Origin: Solimonas aquatica
GTDB taxonomy: Bacteria; Pseudomonadota; Gammaproteobacteria; Nevskiales; Nevskiaceae
Direction: 5' to 3'
Length of the DNA stretch: 64,000 bases
Assembly: GCF_900111015.1 (NCBI RefSeq)
Contig: NZ_FOFS01000005.1
Span: 186,001 to 250,000, forward strand
The notes under the pieces were generated by a model. It saw only the letters and a program-made list of their open reading frames with translations. It searched no databases and was not told where the DNA came from. The position numbers and the translations under genes were made by a program. Shown here one piece after another: positions 16,946 to 23,647 of this stretch (positions within the stretch are counted from its first letter, which is position 1; every line of letters starts with the position of its first letter).

Positions 16946-18123
16946 GCGCACCGATTTCCCTTGATCCCGACAGCCTGCTGGCCGAAGCCAGCACCCAATG
17001 CGGCGGCCTGGGCGGCGACGCCCAGGCCCTGGGCGATGCCAGCGCCTACCAGGGCCTGTGCGTGCTCTGCGAGTCGCTCAACCGCGAAGCGCAGCTGTCC
17101 GACACCGGCCGCTATCTGATGCGCCAGAAGCTGGTTGCGCAGCTGGCCAACCGCCTGCGCATCGAGCAGTACTTCAGGCAGCATCCCGAGATTGCACAGG
17201 AGCAGGTGGCGCCGCCGGTGGTGATCGGGGGCCTGCCGCGCACCGGCACCACCAAGCTGCATCGCCTGCTCTCGCGCGATCCGCGCTTCTACTGGATGGC
17301 GTTCTGGGAATCGCAGTTTCCAGTGCCTTTTGCCGGCGAGTCGCTGGCCGAGCCGAATGCGCGCATCGGGGAAGGCCGCGCGCTGTGCGCGATGATGACC
17401 AGCGCCATGCCCAAGCTGGTGGCGATCCATCCCATGGACGCCGACGAGGCCGACGAGGAAGTGATGCTCACCGAGCATTCCTTCCTCTCCGCCTTCAATG
17501 CCTACGCGCACATTCCCTCGTACATGCGCTGGCTGGATGCGCAGGACCAGACCGTGGTCTACCAGTTCCTGCGCCGCTGCCTGCAGTTCCTGCAGTGGCA
17601 GAAGCGCCAGCGCGGCATAGAGGCGCAGCGCTGGGTGCTCAAGGCGCCGCATCATCTGCTGCGCATGCATCTGCTGCTCAAGCTCTTTCCGGACGCCAGG
17701 GTCATCCTCACGCATCGCGATCCGGCGCAGAGCATTCCCTCCATCGCCAGCTTCATTCACACGCTCTGGGCGATCTACAGCGACAAGGCCGATGCCCAGG
17801 CGGCCGGCGCCGAATGGAGCACGCTGATGCGGCGCGCCCTGGATCACACCATGCAAGTGCGCCAGAGCGCACCGGACCAGTTCTTCGACGTGCAGTTCCG
17901 CGACACCGTGAAGCAGCCCATGAGCGTGGTGCGCGATCTCTATCACTGGCTGGGCCTGGAGCTCGACAAGGACACCGCCGCGCGCATGCAGGCCTGGCTG
18001 CAGGCCGACGAGAAGACGCATCAGGGCGGGCATGAATACACGCCGGAACAGTTCGGCCTGTCTGTGACGCAGCTGGAACGCGATTTTTCAGCCTATCGCC
18101 AGCGGCACGTGCTGGCAGCCTAG
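16942..18123 (+). CDS. sulfotransferase-family protein
   Basis: A 393-residue P-loop sulfotransferase-fold protein. GGLPRTGTTKLHRLLSRDP at about 97-115 contains the 5'-PSB loop (PRTGTTK) that binds PAPS 5'-phosphate. LKAPHHLLRMHLLLKLFPDA and ILTHRDPAQSIPS form the 3'-phosphate-binding block. This bacterial family is commonly found in lipid/steroid gene clusters; the acceptor is unknown. ATGA overlap with DUF1214 indicates a shared operon. A perfect inverted repeat follows two bases after the stop. Confidence 0.85.
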   Translation: MSAPISLDPDSLLAEASTQCGGLGGDAQALGDASAYQGLCVLCESLNREAQLSDTGRYLMRQKLVAQLANRLRIEQYFRQHPEIAQEQVAPPVVIGGLPRTGTTKLHRLLSRDPRFYWMAFWESQFPVPFAGESLAEPNARIGEGRALCAMMTSAMPKLVAIHPMDADEADEEVMLTEHSFLSAFNAYAHIPSYMRWLDAQDQTVVYQFLRRCLQFLQWQKRQRGIEAQRWVLKAPHHLLRMHLLLKLFPDARVILTHRDPAQSIPSIASFIHTLWAIYSDKADAQAAGAEWSTLMRRALDHTMQVRQSAPDQFFDVQFRDTVKQPMSVVRDLYHWLGLELDKDTAARMQAWLQADEKTHQGGHEYTPEQFGLSVTQLERDFSAYRQRHVLAA

Positions 18124-18124
18124 T

Positions 18125-18175
18125 GTTGTGAGTCAGAAATTCGCATGCGAAGTCAAGGAACTTCTGACTCACAAC
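18125..18175. repeat. 51-bp multi-level inverted repeat between sulfotransferase and SDR genes
   Basis: GTTGTGAGTCAGAA (18125-18138) is matched perfectly by its reverse complement at 18162-18175. Inside the 23-nt spacer is a 12-bp perfect palindrome, TTCGCATGCGAA (18140-18151). A third pairing GAAGT/ACTTC (18149-18153 with 18160-18164) competes with the first. No T-run follows, so it is a poor terminator. It could be an operator, an mRNA-processing hairpin or the remnant of a small mobile repeat. Confidence 0.8.
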
Positions 18176-18214
18176 CCTGGAACGATTCATCAAGACACGG
18201 AGGAGAAGCGGCCC

Positions 18215-19003
18215 ATGCTGCTCAAAGACAAGATCGTGGTGGTATCCGGCATCGGCCCCGGCCTGGGCGTGAAGCTGGCGGTGGAAGCCGCGCGTGAAGG
18301 CGCGGCCGGTGTGGTGGTGGCGGCGCGTTCGGGCGACAAGCTCGAAGACGCCGAAGCGCGCATCAAGGCCCTGGGCGGCAAGACCCGCGTGCTGCGCCAG
18401 GTCTGCGACATCACCCAGGCGCAAGATTGCGCGGCGCTGGCCGCCAACACCGCCAGGACCTTCGGCCGCGTCGATGCCCTGGTCAACAGCGCCTTCGTGC
18501 ACGGCGAGATGGACTATGCCTCCAGCGCCAATCTCGATGCCTGGCACGCGGTGCTGGACACCAATCTGATCGGCACGCTGCGGCTCACGCAAGCGGTGAT
18601 TCCCGAGATGAAGAAGACCGGCGGTGCGATCGTGATGATCAACACCATGGCCGCGCGCAAGGTGCCGCCGCTGGGCGAAGCCGGTTATGCAGCGTCCAAG
18701 GCGGCGCTGGCCAATTCCGTGAAGTGGCTGGCCAAGGAGCTGGGCCCCAGCAATATCCGCGTCAACTCCGTGCACATGGGCTGGATGTGGGGCGCGCCGG
18801 TGCAGGGCTATTTCGAATGGCAGGCCCGGGAACACGGCGTGAGCGTGGACAGCCTCAAGGCGCAGGTGGCCGTGGACATCCCTCTGGGCCGCATTCCCAC
18901 CGACGATGAATGCGCACGCGCGGCGCTGTTCCTGGTTTCCGACTATGCCAGCGCCGTGACCGGCGCCGCGCTCGACGCCAACGGCGGGGCCTACATGCCG
19001 TAA
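18215..19003 (+). CDS. short-chain dehydrogenase/reductase (SDR)
   Basis: A 262-residue classical-length SDR. SGIGPGLG at 11-18 is the Rossmann glycine motif, LVNSAF replaces the usual NNAG, and Tyr158-x3-Lys162 (GYAASK) is the catalytic pair. The expected Ser about 14 residues before Tyr is not seen: the strand reads IVMINTMAARKV, so Thr144 may substitute. The C-terminus GAALDANGGAYMP is standard for SDRs. A GGAGGAG ribosome site precedes the ATG at 18215. The longer frame starting at 18128 runs through the inverted repeat and is not preferred. Confidence 0.9.
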   Translation: MLLKDKIVVVSGIGPGLGVKLAVEAAREGAAGVVVAARSGDKLEDAEARIKALGGKTRVLRQVCDITQAQDCAALAANTARTFGRVDALVNSAFVHGEMDYASSANLDAWHAVLDTNLIGTLRLTQAVIPEMKKTGGAIVMINTMAARKVPPLGEAGYAASKAALANSVKWLAKELGPSNIRVNSVHMGWMWGAPVQGYFEWQAREHGVSVDSLKAQVAVDIPLGRIPTDDECARAALFLVSDYASAVTGAALDANGGAYMP

Positions 19004-19014
19004 GAGGAGTGGCG

Positions 19015-19722
19015 ATGCAGAAGCTGATCTACGCACTCTGGCGCGCCATCCCGCCGCAGGATGATGAGCTGCTGCGCGAGGACCTGCAGGAAGCGCTGCG
19101 GCGTTTGCGCATGCTGCGCGCGGCGCAGCTCAATCTGGTGGACGAGGCGGTGAAGCCGGCCGCGCCGCTGCGCCAGATCGCCACGCAGCCGCCGCCGGAT
19201 GCGATCCTGCAGGTCTGGGTGGACAGCGCCAGCACCGCGCTGCGCGCACCGCTGGACGCGCTGCTGGCGGCGCGCTTCGCACGTCAGGCCTGCTATCTGG
19301 TCAGTGAATCGCAGCCGCTGCGCAATACCGCCCATCCGCCGCAGCAGGGCCAGCGCACGCCGGGCTTCGCCCAGATCGCGCTGCTGCGCCGGCCCATCCG
19401 CCTGGACCCCAACAGCTGGCGCCAGCTGTGGCTGGACACGCACACCAGCGTGGCGCTGGAGACGCAATCCACTTTCGAGTACACCCAGAATGAAGTCATC
19501 CGCGCGCTGAGTCCGCAGGCGCCGAACTGGGTGGCGGTGGTGGAGGAATGCTTTCCCGCCGAGGCGATGCGTGATCCGCAGGTGTTTTTCGATGCGCGCG
19601 GCGATCAGGCGAAATATCAGCGCAATCTGCGGCGCATGATGGACAGCGTGGAGCGCTTCCTGGATCTGGGCACGCTGGACGTGATGGCGACGAGCCAGTA
19701 CCCGCTGCTGCTGCCGCGTTAA
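19015..19722 (+). CDS. EthD-domain-like protein
   Basis: A 235-residue soluble protein, 11 bp behind the SDR gene and preceded by AGAGGAG. The C-terminal part (STFEYTQNEVIRAL, VEECFPAEAMRDPQVFFDA, VERFLDLGTLDVMATSQY) resembles EthD/dimeric alpha-beta barrel proteins. EthD is needed for ethyl tert-butyl ether degradation, but most relatives have no assigned reaction. It is the last gene of the DUF1214-sulfotransferase-SDR operon, which suggests a role in the same hydrophobic-compound pathway. The family call rests on pattern similarity only. Confidence 0.6.
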   Translation: MQKLIYALWRAIPPQDDELLREDLQEALRRLRMLRAAQLNLVDEAVKPAAPLRQIATQPPPDAILQVWVDSASTALRAPLDALLAARFARQACYLVSESQPLRNTAHPPQQGQRTPGFAQIALLRRPIRLDPNSWRQLWLDTHTSVALETQSTFEYTQNEVIRALSPQAPNWVAVVEECFPAEAMRDPQVFFDARGDQAKYQRNLRRMMDSVERFLDLGTLDVMATSQYPLLLPR

Positions 19723-19851
19723 ACGCATTCGTAAAACTACTGCGTAATTTTGTTGGGCGCGTCAGCGCGTCGTAAGCCGCTGGGCTTTTCTGATTGTTGC
19801 TTCGTTTTGTTCTTGATCTGTTGGCTTCTTCCACCGCCCTTCGGCGGCGGA

Positions 19852-19885
19852 CTTACTTCTCTTTGCTTGTGCAAAGAGAAGTAAG
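19852..19885. repeat. left boundary hairpin of the palindromic element
   Basis: CTTACTTCTCTTTGC, a TTGT loop and the exact complement GCAAAGAGAAGTAAG form a perfect 15-bp stem with a 4-nt loop. The 12-bp core ACTTCTCTTTGC is repeated in the right boundary hairpin, so the two hairpins are both internally symmetric and copies of one another. Confidence 0.95.
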
Positions 19886-20061
19886 CAAGAGAAAGCACAC
19901 CCCGGCTCTGGCGCCGGCTTCGCCGGTGCCTGAGCTGTGCAACGTGCTCGGGGCCGTTGCGGACACGCCATCCCTGGTGTGGCCGCAACTGAGCCGCCCT
20001 TCCTGGGCGGCTCTCCCCTGCGCTCGCCGCACAGCTCAGCGCCAGAGACGGGGACCCCAAG

Positions 20062-20116
20062 GTCAAAAGCAACAGCAGATTCTCGCGATGAGCGTCGCTG
20101 CGCTGTTGCTTTTGAC
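20062..20116. repeat. central hairpin of the palindromic element
   Basis: GTCAAAAGCAACAGC (20062-20076) is perfectly complementary to GCTGTTGCTTTTGAC (20102-20116), leaving a 25-nt loop. It sits close to the midpoint of the element. Confidence 0.9.
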
Positions 20117-20303
20117 TTACCCCCCTTTGCCTCGCACCGAGCAGCGCAGCGAGCGCAGCGGGAGAATCGAACAGGAAGTTCGATTCAGTTGCAGCCGCGC
20201 CAGGGATGGCGCGTCTGCAACGGCCCCGAGCACGTGAGCAGCGCAGGCTTCCGCCGCCGCGACAGCGGCGACGGATGCGAGGCGTAGGGCGTGCTTTCTC
20301 TTG

Positions 20304-20337
20304 GGTACTTCTCTTTGCACGAGCAAAGAGAAGTACC
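20304..20337. repeat. right boundary hairpin of the palindromic element
   Basis: GGTACTTCTCTTTGC, an ACGA loop and GCAAAGAGAAGTACC form a perfect 15-bp stem. It shares the ACTTCTCTTTGC / GCAAAGAGAAGT core with the left boundary hairpin 418 bp away, while loops and outer bases differ. That suggests compensatory preservation of pairing. Confidence 0.95.
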
Positions 20338-20473
20338 TCGGGCGCCGACAGGCGCACGAAACCCAGGCGCAATCAAGAGACCAGATAAACCGAGAACGAC
20401 AATGCCATGGCGGCTTACGGCGCTGTCGCGCCCAAGCCGCCCTACGGCTTGTTGCAGTTTCGCAGCCGGCGAT

Positions 20474-21442
20474 TCAACGCGGCTTCCAGATGGCGTCGGC
20501 GCCTTCGTCGATGGCGCCGAGCAGGCGGCCGAGCAGCGATTTGAGGGCGGCGGCTTCGCCGGCGTCGAAGCGCTCCAGGACCTTGGATTCCAGGGCCTTG
20601 GCCTGCGAGATCAGACGCAGGGCGCAGCGGCGGCCGCGTTCGGACAATTCATAGGCCACACCATCCCGCTGACGGGTGTGGGCAAAGCCGCGCATCACCA
20701 GGGAATCCAGCGCCTGCTGCCAGCGCTCCTCGGCAATGCCGGGCAGGCCGCGCGCCAGTTCCTCGTCGCTGAGTATCGGCTGCAGGCTGAGCGTGGAGAG
20801 CACATAGAACTCCATGTCATTGAGCCCTTCGCGCTCCAGCGAATCCCGCAGCTGGCCGAAGAAGGCGAAATGACTGCGGCCGAGCAGATAGCCGAGGAAG
20901 TCCTCGCTGAAGCTGCCCGCCAGCGCCGCCTCGCGCGGGCGCGTGGCCTGGCTGTCGCGATGCGTGGCGTGCGCATAACGGCCGGCATGAAACACCAGCG
21001 GCGCAGCCTCGCTGCGGTCGAAATCCAGCACCTCGCCGACGAAGATCAGATGATCGCCGCCCTCGTACTGCGAGGCGGTGCGGCAGACGAAGCGCGCCAT
21101 GCAGCCGCGCAGCAGCGGAATGCCGCCACGCCCGGCGTCGTATTCCAGGCCGGCGAACTTGTCGATGCCGCGTCGCGCGAAACGCGCCGAAAGCTCCTCC
21201 TGATCGCTGGCCAGCACATGCACCGCCCAATACTCGGCGCGACGGAAGGTGCCCAGGCTGGCGGCGCTGTTGGCCAGACTCCACAACACCATCGGCGGGT
21301 CCAGCGACACCGAATTGAAACTGTTGGCGGTGAGCCCCACCGGCGCGCCATCGGCGCCGCTGGTGGTGATGATGGTCACGCCGGTGGCGAAGGCGCCCAG
21401 CGCCTTGCGGAACTCTTGCGCGTCGAACACGGCGGCGTTCAT
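20474..21442 (-). CDS. flavin reductase with C-terminal MarR-like domain
   Basis: A 322-residue two-domain protein. Residues 1 to about 165 are a flavin-reductase (HpaC-like) FMN-binding split barrel: FRKALGAFATGVTIITT, LTANSFNSVSLDPPMVLWSL and GDHLIFVGEVLDF are family blocks. Residues about 185-300 look like a winged helix of MarR type (LNDMEFYVLSTLS, LVMRGFAHTRQRDGVAYELSE). This architecture is known from the C1 reductase of Acinetobacter baumannii 4-hydroxyphenylacetate hydroxylase, where the tail controls activity. The oxygenase partner is not adjacent. The start at 21442 is chosen by alignment; upstream TTG is unlikely. Confidence 0.85.
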   Translation of the reverse strand: MNAAVFDAQEFRKALGAFATGVTIITTSGADGAPVGLTANSFNSVSLDPPMVLWSLANSAASLGTFRRAEYWAVHVLASDQEELSARFARRGIDKFAGLEYDAGRGGIPLLRGCMARFVCRTASQYEGGDHLIFVGEVLDFDRSEAAPLVFHAGRYAHATHRDSQATRPREAALAGSFSEDFLGYLLGRSHFAFFGQLRDSLEREGLNDMEFYVLSTLSLQPILSDEELARGLPGIAEERWQQALDSLVMRGFAHTRQRDGVAYELSERGRRCALRLISQAKALESKVLERFDAGEAAALKSLLGRLLGAIDEGADAIWKPR

Positions 21443-21556
21443 GGCCGGGGCCTGGGAAAAGTGCCCACGCGGCGGAGGATTGCCGCGCAGGCGAAAAGCG
21501 GGATTGTGTTCATCCAAGGCCGGCTCCAGGCTCGCGGGGGACGTGCGCGGCGCACA

Positions 21557-23509
21557 TCAGAAGTTGTACTTGAGGTTGAAGGTCAGGTAGTCGCGGTCGC
21601 TGTACGGATTGGCCGCGAGCGTGCTGTGCTTGATGGTCTTGTTGGGACTGCCGAAGAACCAGTTGTAGCCCACGCCCAGCTGCAGGTTCTGCAGGTATTG
21701 CATGTTGAAGCTCAGGCTCGCGCGCATGTCGCCGTCACCATAGAGCGGGCCGAAGGCGCCGGCCATGGCCGGCGTGCCCTTGATCAGCCAGCCGTAGACG
21801 ATGGGCATCTGGAAATCCCAGCCGGAGATGATGTTGTGCTTGGTGGGAATCAGCAGGCTCATGAAGCCGTAGGCATTGCGGTCGTAGAACAGCGAGCCGC
21901 CCTCACCCACCGGAATGATGCCGGGCGAGGGGCTCAGCCGATCCACGCCGTTGACGTGCAGGAAGCCCGCTTCGTTGACCGAGACCAGATCGTCGAAGAA
22001 CAGCCGCGGATTGGTCACGTACAAGGCCGAGACCAGCGCCTGGCTGATGCGGCCGCGCTGATACATCGGACTCAGGTGCCCGGAGATCTGCGCTTCCACC
22101 GGCGTGTCGATGCCATCGCGGTAGTTCAGTTCGCCGGCGATGTTGAAGCCGCCCAGCACCGTGGAATAACTCAGGCCGGCCAGATGGATGCCGTCGAAGT
22201 ACTTCACGTTGTAGCTGACCGGCACGTACTGGTTGAGCGCCTGCGTGCTGAGATTGACGCCGCCCACGGTGCCGAAGGAAGCGAAGCCGACGTTGAGCTG
22301 CACCGCCGGATTGGTGTCGTTGTAGCGCAGATAGTAGAGGCCCAGATTGGTGGAGCTGGTCAGCTGATACTTCACGCCGCCACCGTACTGGCCGAAGGCG
22401 CTGGGCTTGAGGTCCTTCTCGCGGTAGGTGTAGATGTAATCCGGCGCATCGATGAGCGTATCGGCGGTGATGCCCAGCAGGCCGCAGACCAGGGTCTCCA
22501 GCTGCGGCGACACCACCGACACCGGCGCACCGTTGAGATGGAAGTTCTGCAGCAGGCCGCTGCAGCTGCCGGTGGCGGCCAGGGGATTGGCCGAGCCGTA
22601 GACGAACTGCGCGCCCGGACCGACCACGTCGGCGGGCGAGAGATAGTCACCCACCGGAAAGATTTCCGTGGGCCGGAACGAGAGCTTGTAATAGCCCACC
22701 AGCGACAGCTCGTTGTTGACCGCGAGATTGAGCGCGATCTGGTTCACCGGCAGCAGGATGTCCTTCACCTCCGCGCCCGGCACGAAGGCCTTGGTGGCAT
22801 CGGCGGGGCCCATGGCGCTGGCGATGCCGGAGAAGAACAGGCTCTCGCCCCAGGCCACCAGCTGCTGGCCGGCGCGCAGGTTCAGCGAGCTTTCGTCGCT
22901 GAGCCACCAGCTGCCGTAGAGATAGGCCTCCAGGACCCGCGCGCGACCGCCGTCGTAACGCTTGGTGGGGCCGCTGAATTCACGCGGCTTGGGATCGGGA
23001 TATTCACCGGCCGGGCCGAACTGGTTGAGCGTGCGCGGCGAATCGTTGTCATTGCTGCGATGGTAGACATCGTCGATGAAGCCCGAACCCGAGAGCACCG
23101 CGCCATAGTCCTGCCAGTGCAGCTGCAGCTCGCCCAGGCCGCTGAGGCGGTTGTGAATCAGCGCCCACTTGTCGAAGTTACGGTCGCCGTCGTCGGAGTT
23201 GATCGACTGCGAAAGACCCTGGCCTTCGAAACGGAAGATCTGCGCGGGCTGGCCCGGCGCCGGCGCCGCAGCGGGAATGTTGAGATAGGAGCTGAACTCT
23301 TCCACCGGCGCATCGGTCAGGCGCGGGTCGGCGTGCTTGGTGCGCATCGCCAGCGCATAGGTCACGGTGAGCTTGTACTCCAGCTCCACTTCGTTACCCA
23401 GATCCAGGGTGCCGGCGCCCGCCGCCTGCGCACCCAGCAGTGCGCAGAATCCGGTCGCCGCCACCGCAATCCTTCGCCTCATGCGCGTGAATCCCTTGGA
23501 CGACGGCAT
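21557..23509 (-). CDS. DUF1302-family outer-membrane protein
   Basis: A 650-residue DUF1302 protein. It has a signal peptide (MRRRIAVAATGFCALLGAQ, cleavage near AAGA-G). The mature part alternates short polar/aromatic strands typical of a beta-barrel and ends YLTFNLKYNF with the terminal Phe expected for Bam-dependent insertion. DUF1302 proteins are found with catabolic genes for hydrophobic compounds in gammaproteobacteria and are proposed channels or transporters. The usual DUF1329 partner is absent here. The ATG at 23509 has AGGGAGGAG in front and is preferred over 23527 and 23482. Confidence 0.9.
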   Translation of the reverse strand: MPSSKGFTRMRRRIAVAATGFCALLGAQAAGAGTLDLGNEVELEYKLTVTYALAMRTKHADPRLTDAPVEEFSSYLNIPAAAPAPGQPAQIFRFEGQGLSQSINSDDGDRNFDKWALIHNRLSGLGELQLHWQDYGAVLSGSGFIDDVYHRSNDNDSPRTLNQFGPAGEYPDPKPREFSGPTKRYDGGRARVLEAYLYGSWWLSDESSLNLRAGQQLVAWGESLFFSGIASAMGPADATKAFVPGAEVKDILLPVNQIALNLAVNNELSLVGYYKLSFRPTEIFPVGDYLSPADVVGPGAQFVYGSANPLAATGSCSGLLQNFHLNGAPVSVVSPQLETLVCGLLGITADTLIDAPDYIYTYREKDLKPSAFGQYGGGVKYQLTSSTNLGLYYLRYNDTNPAVQLNVGFASFGTVGGVNLSTQALNQYVPVSYNVKYFDGIHLAGLSYSTVLGGFNIAGELNYRDGIDTPVEAQISGHLSPMYQRGRISQALVSALYVTNPRLFFDDLVSVNEAGFLHVNGVDRLSPSPGIIPVGEGGSLFYDRNAYGFMSLLIPTKHNIISGWDFQMPIVYGWLIKGTPAMAGAFGPLYGDGDMRASLSFNMQYLQNLQLGVGYNWFFGSPNKTIKHSTLAANPYSDRDYLTFNLKYNF

Positions 23510-23595
23510 TGCTCCTCCCTGCGACATTCATATGGTTTCTTGTAGCGCGTAAGCTAAGTACTCGATGTCCTGGTAGCCTCACCCGAACTGACTAG

Positions 23596-23631
23596 GATCA
23601 AAAGCCGCGCTGCGAAGCGGCGTTTTCGATC
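23596..23631 (+). other. hairpin just upstream of the wax-ester synthase ribosome site
   Basis: GATC-AAAA-GCCGC, an 8-nt loop and GCGGC-(G)TTTT-(C)GATC pair with two single-base bulges. The structure ends 4 bp before the AAGGAG ribosome site of the wax-ester synthase gene. It could be a leader hairpin, or a weak terminator because of the TTTT run. Confidence 0.4.
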
Positions 23632-23647
23632 ATGTAAGGAGCTGTGG

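Larger units (their letters stand above)
19757..20432. repeat. ~675-bp composite nested palindromic element
   Basis: The whole gap between the EthD-like and flavin-reductase genes is built of inverted repeats. Outer ends: CGTAAGCCGC (19771-19780) matches the complement of 20410-20419. Long-range perfect pairs: 19886-19898 with 20291-20303 (13 bp), 19943-19960 with 20217-20234 (18 bp), 19931-19940 with 20029-20038 (10 bp), 19906-19914 with 20039-20047 (9 bp). Local hairpins: 19852-19885, 19910-19930, 19956-19989, 19991-20013, 20062-20116, 20164-20186, 20188-20221, 20255-20270 and 20304-20337. No credible gene is present. Similar palindrome clusters occur dispersed in Xanthomonadales genomes; family identity here is not established. 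Confidence 0.85.

Noticed and set aside
20164-20186. A GTTCGATTC block resembling a tRNA T-loop
   Set aside because: It is half of a simple 9-bp hairpin. No acceptor, D or anticodon arms can be found around it.
19794-20388. Several short open frames in the palindromic element encoding peptides like SLLVQREV and CTSKEKY
   Set aside because: They arise from the inverted repeats themselves, similar peptides appear on both strands, and none has a ribosome site. Such frames are often mis-annotated as hypothetical proteins.
20291-23545. A 1084-codon open frame on the plus strand opposite the DUF1302 and flavin-reductase genes
   Set aside because: It lies antisense to two recognised genes, has low-complexity Arg/Gly/Ala composition and begins inside the palindromic element. 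High GC at third codon positions of the real genes removes stops on the other strand.
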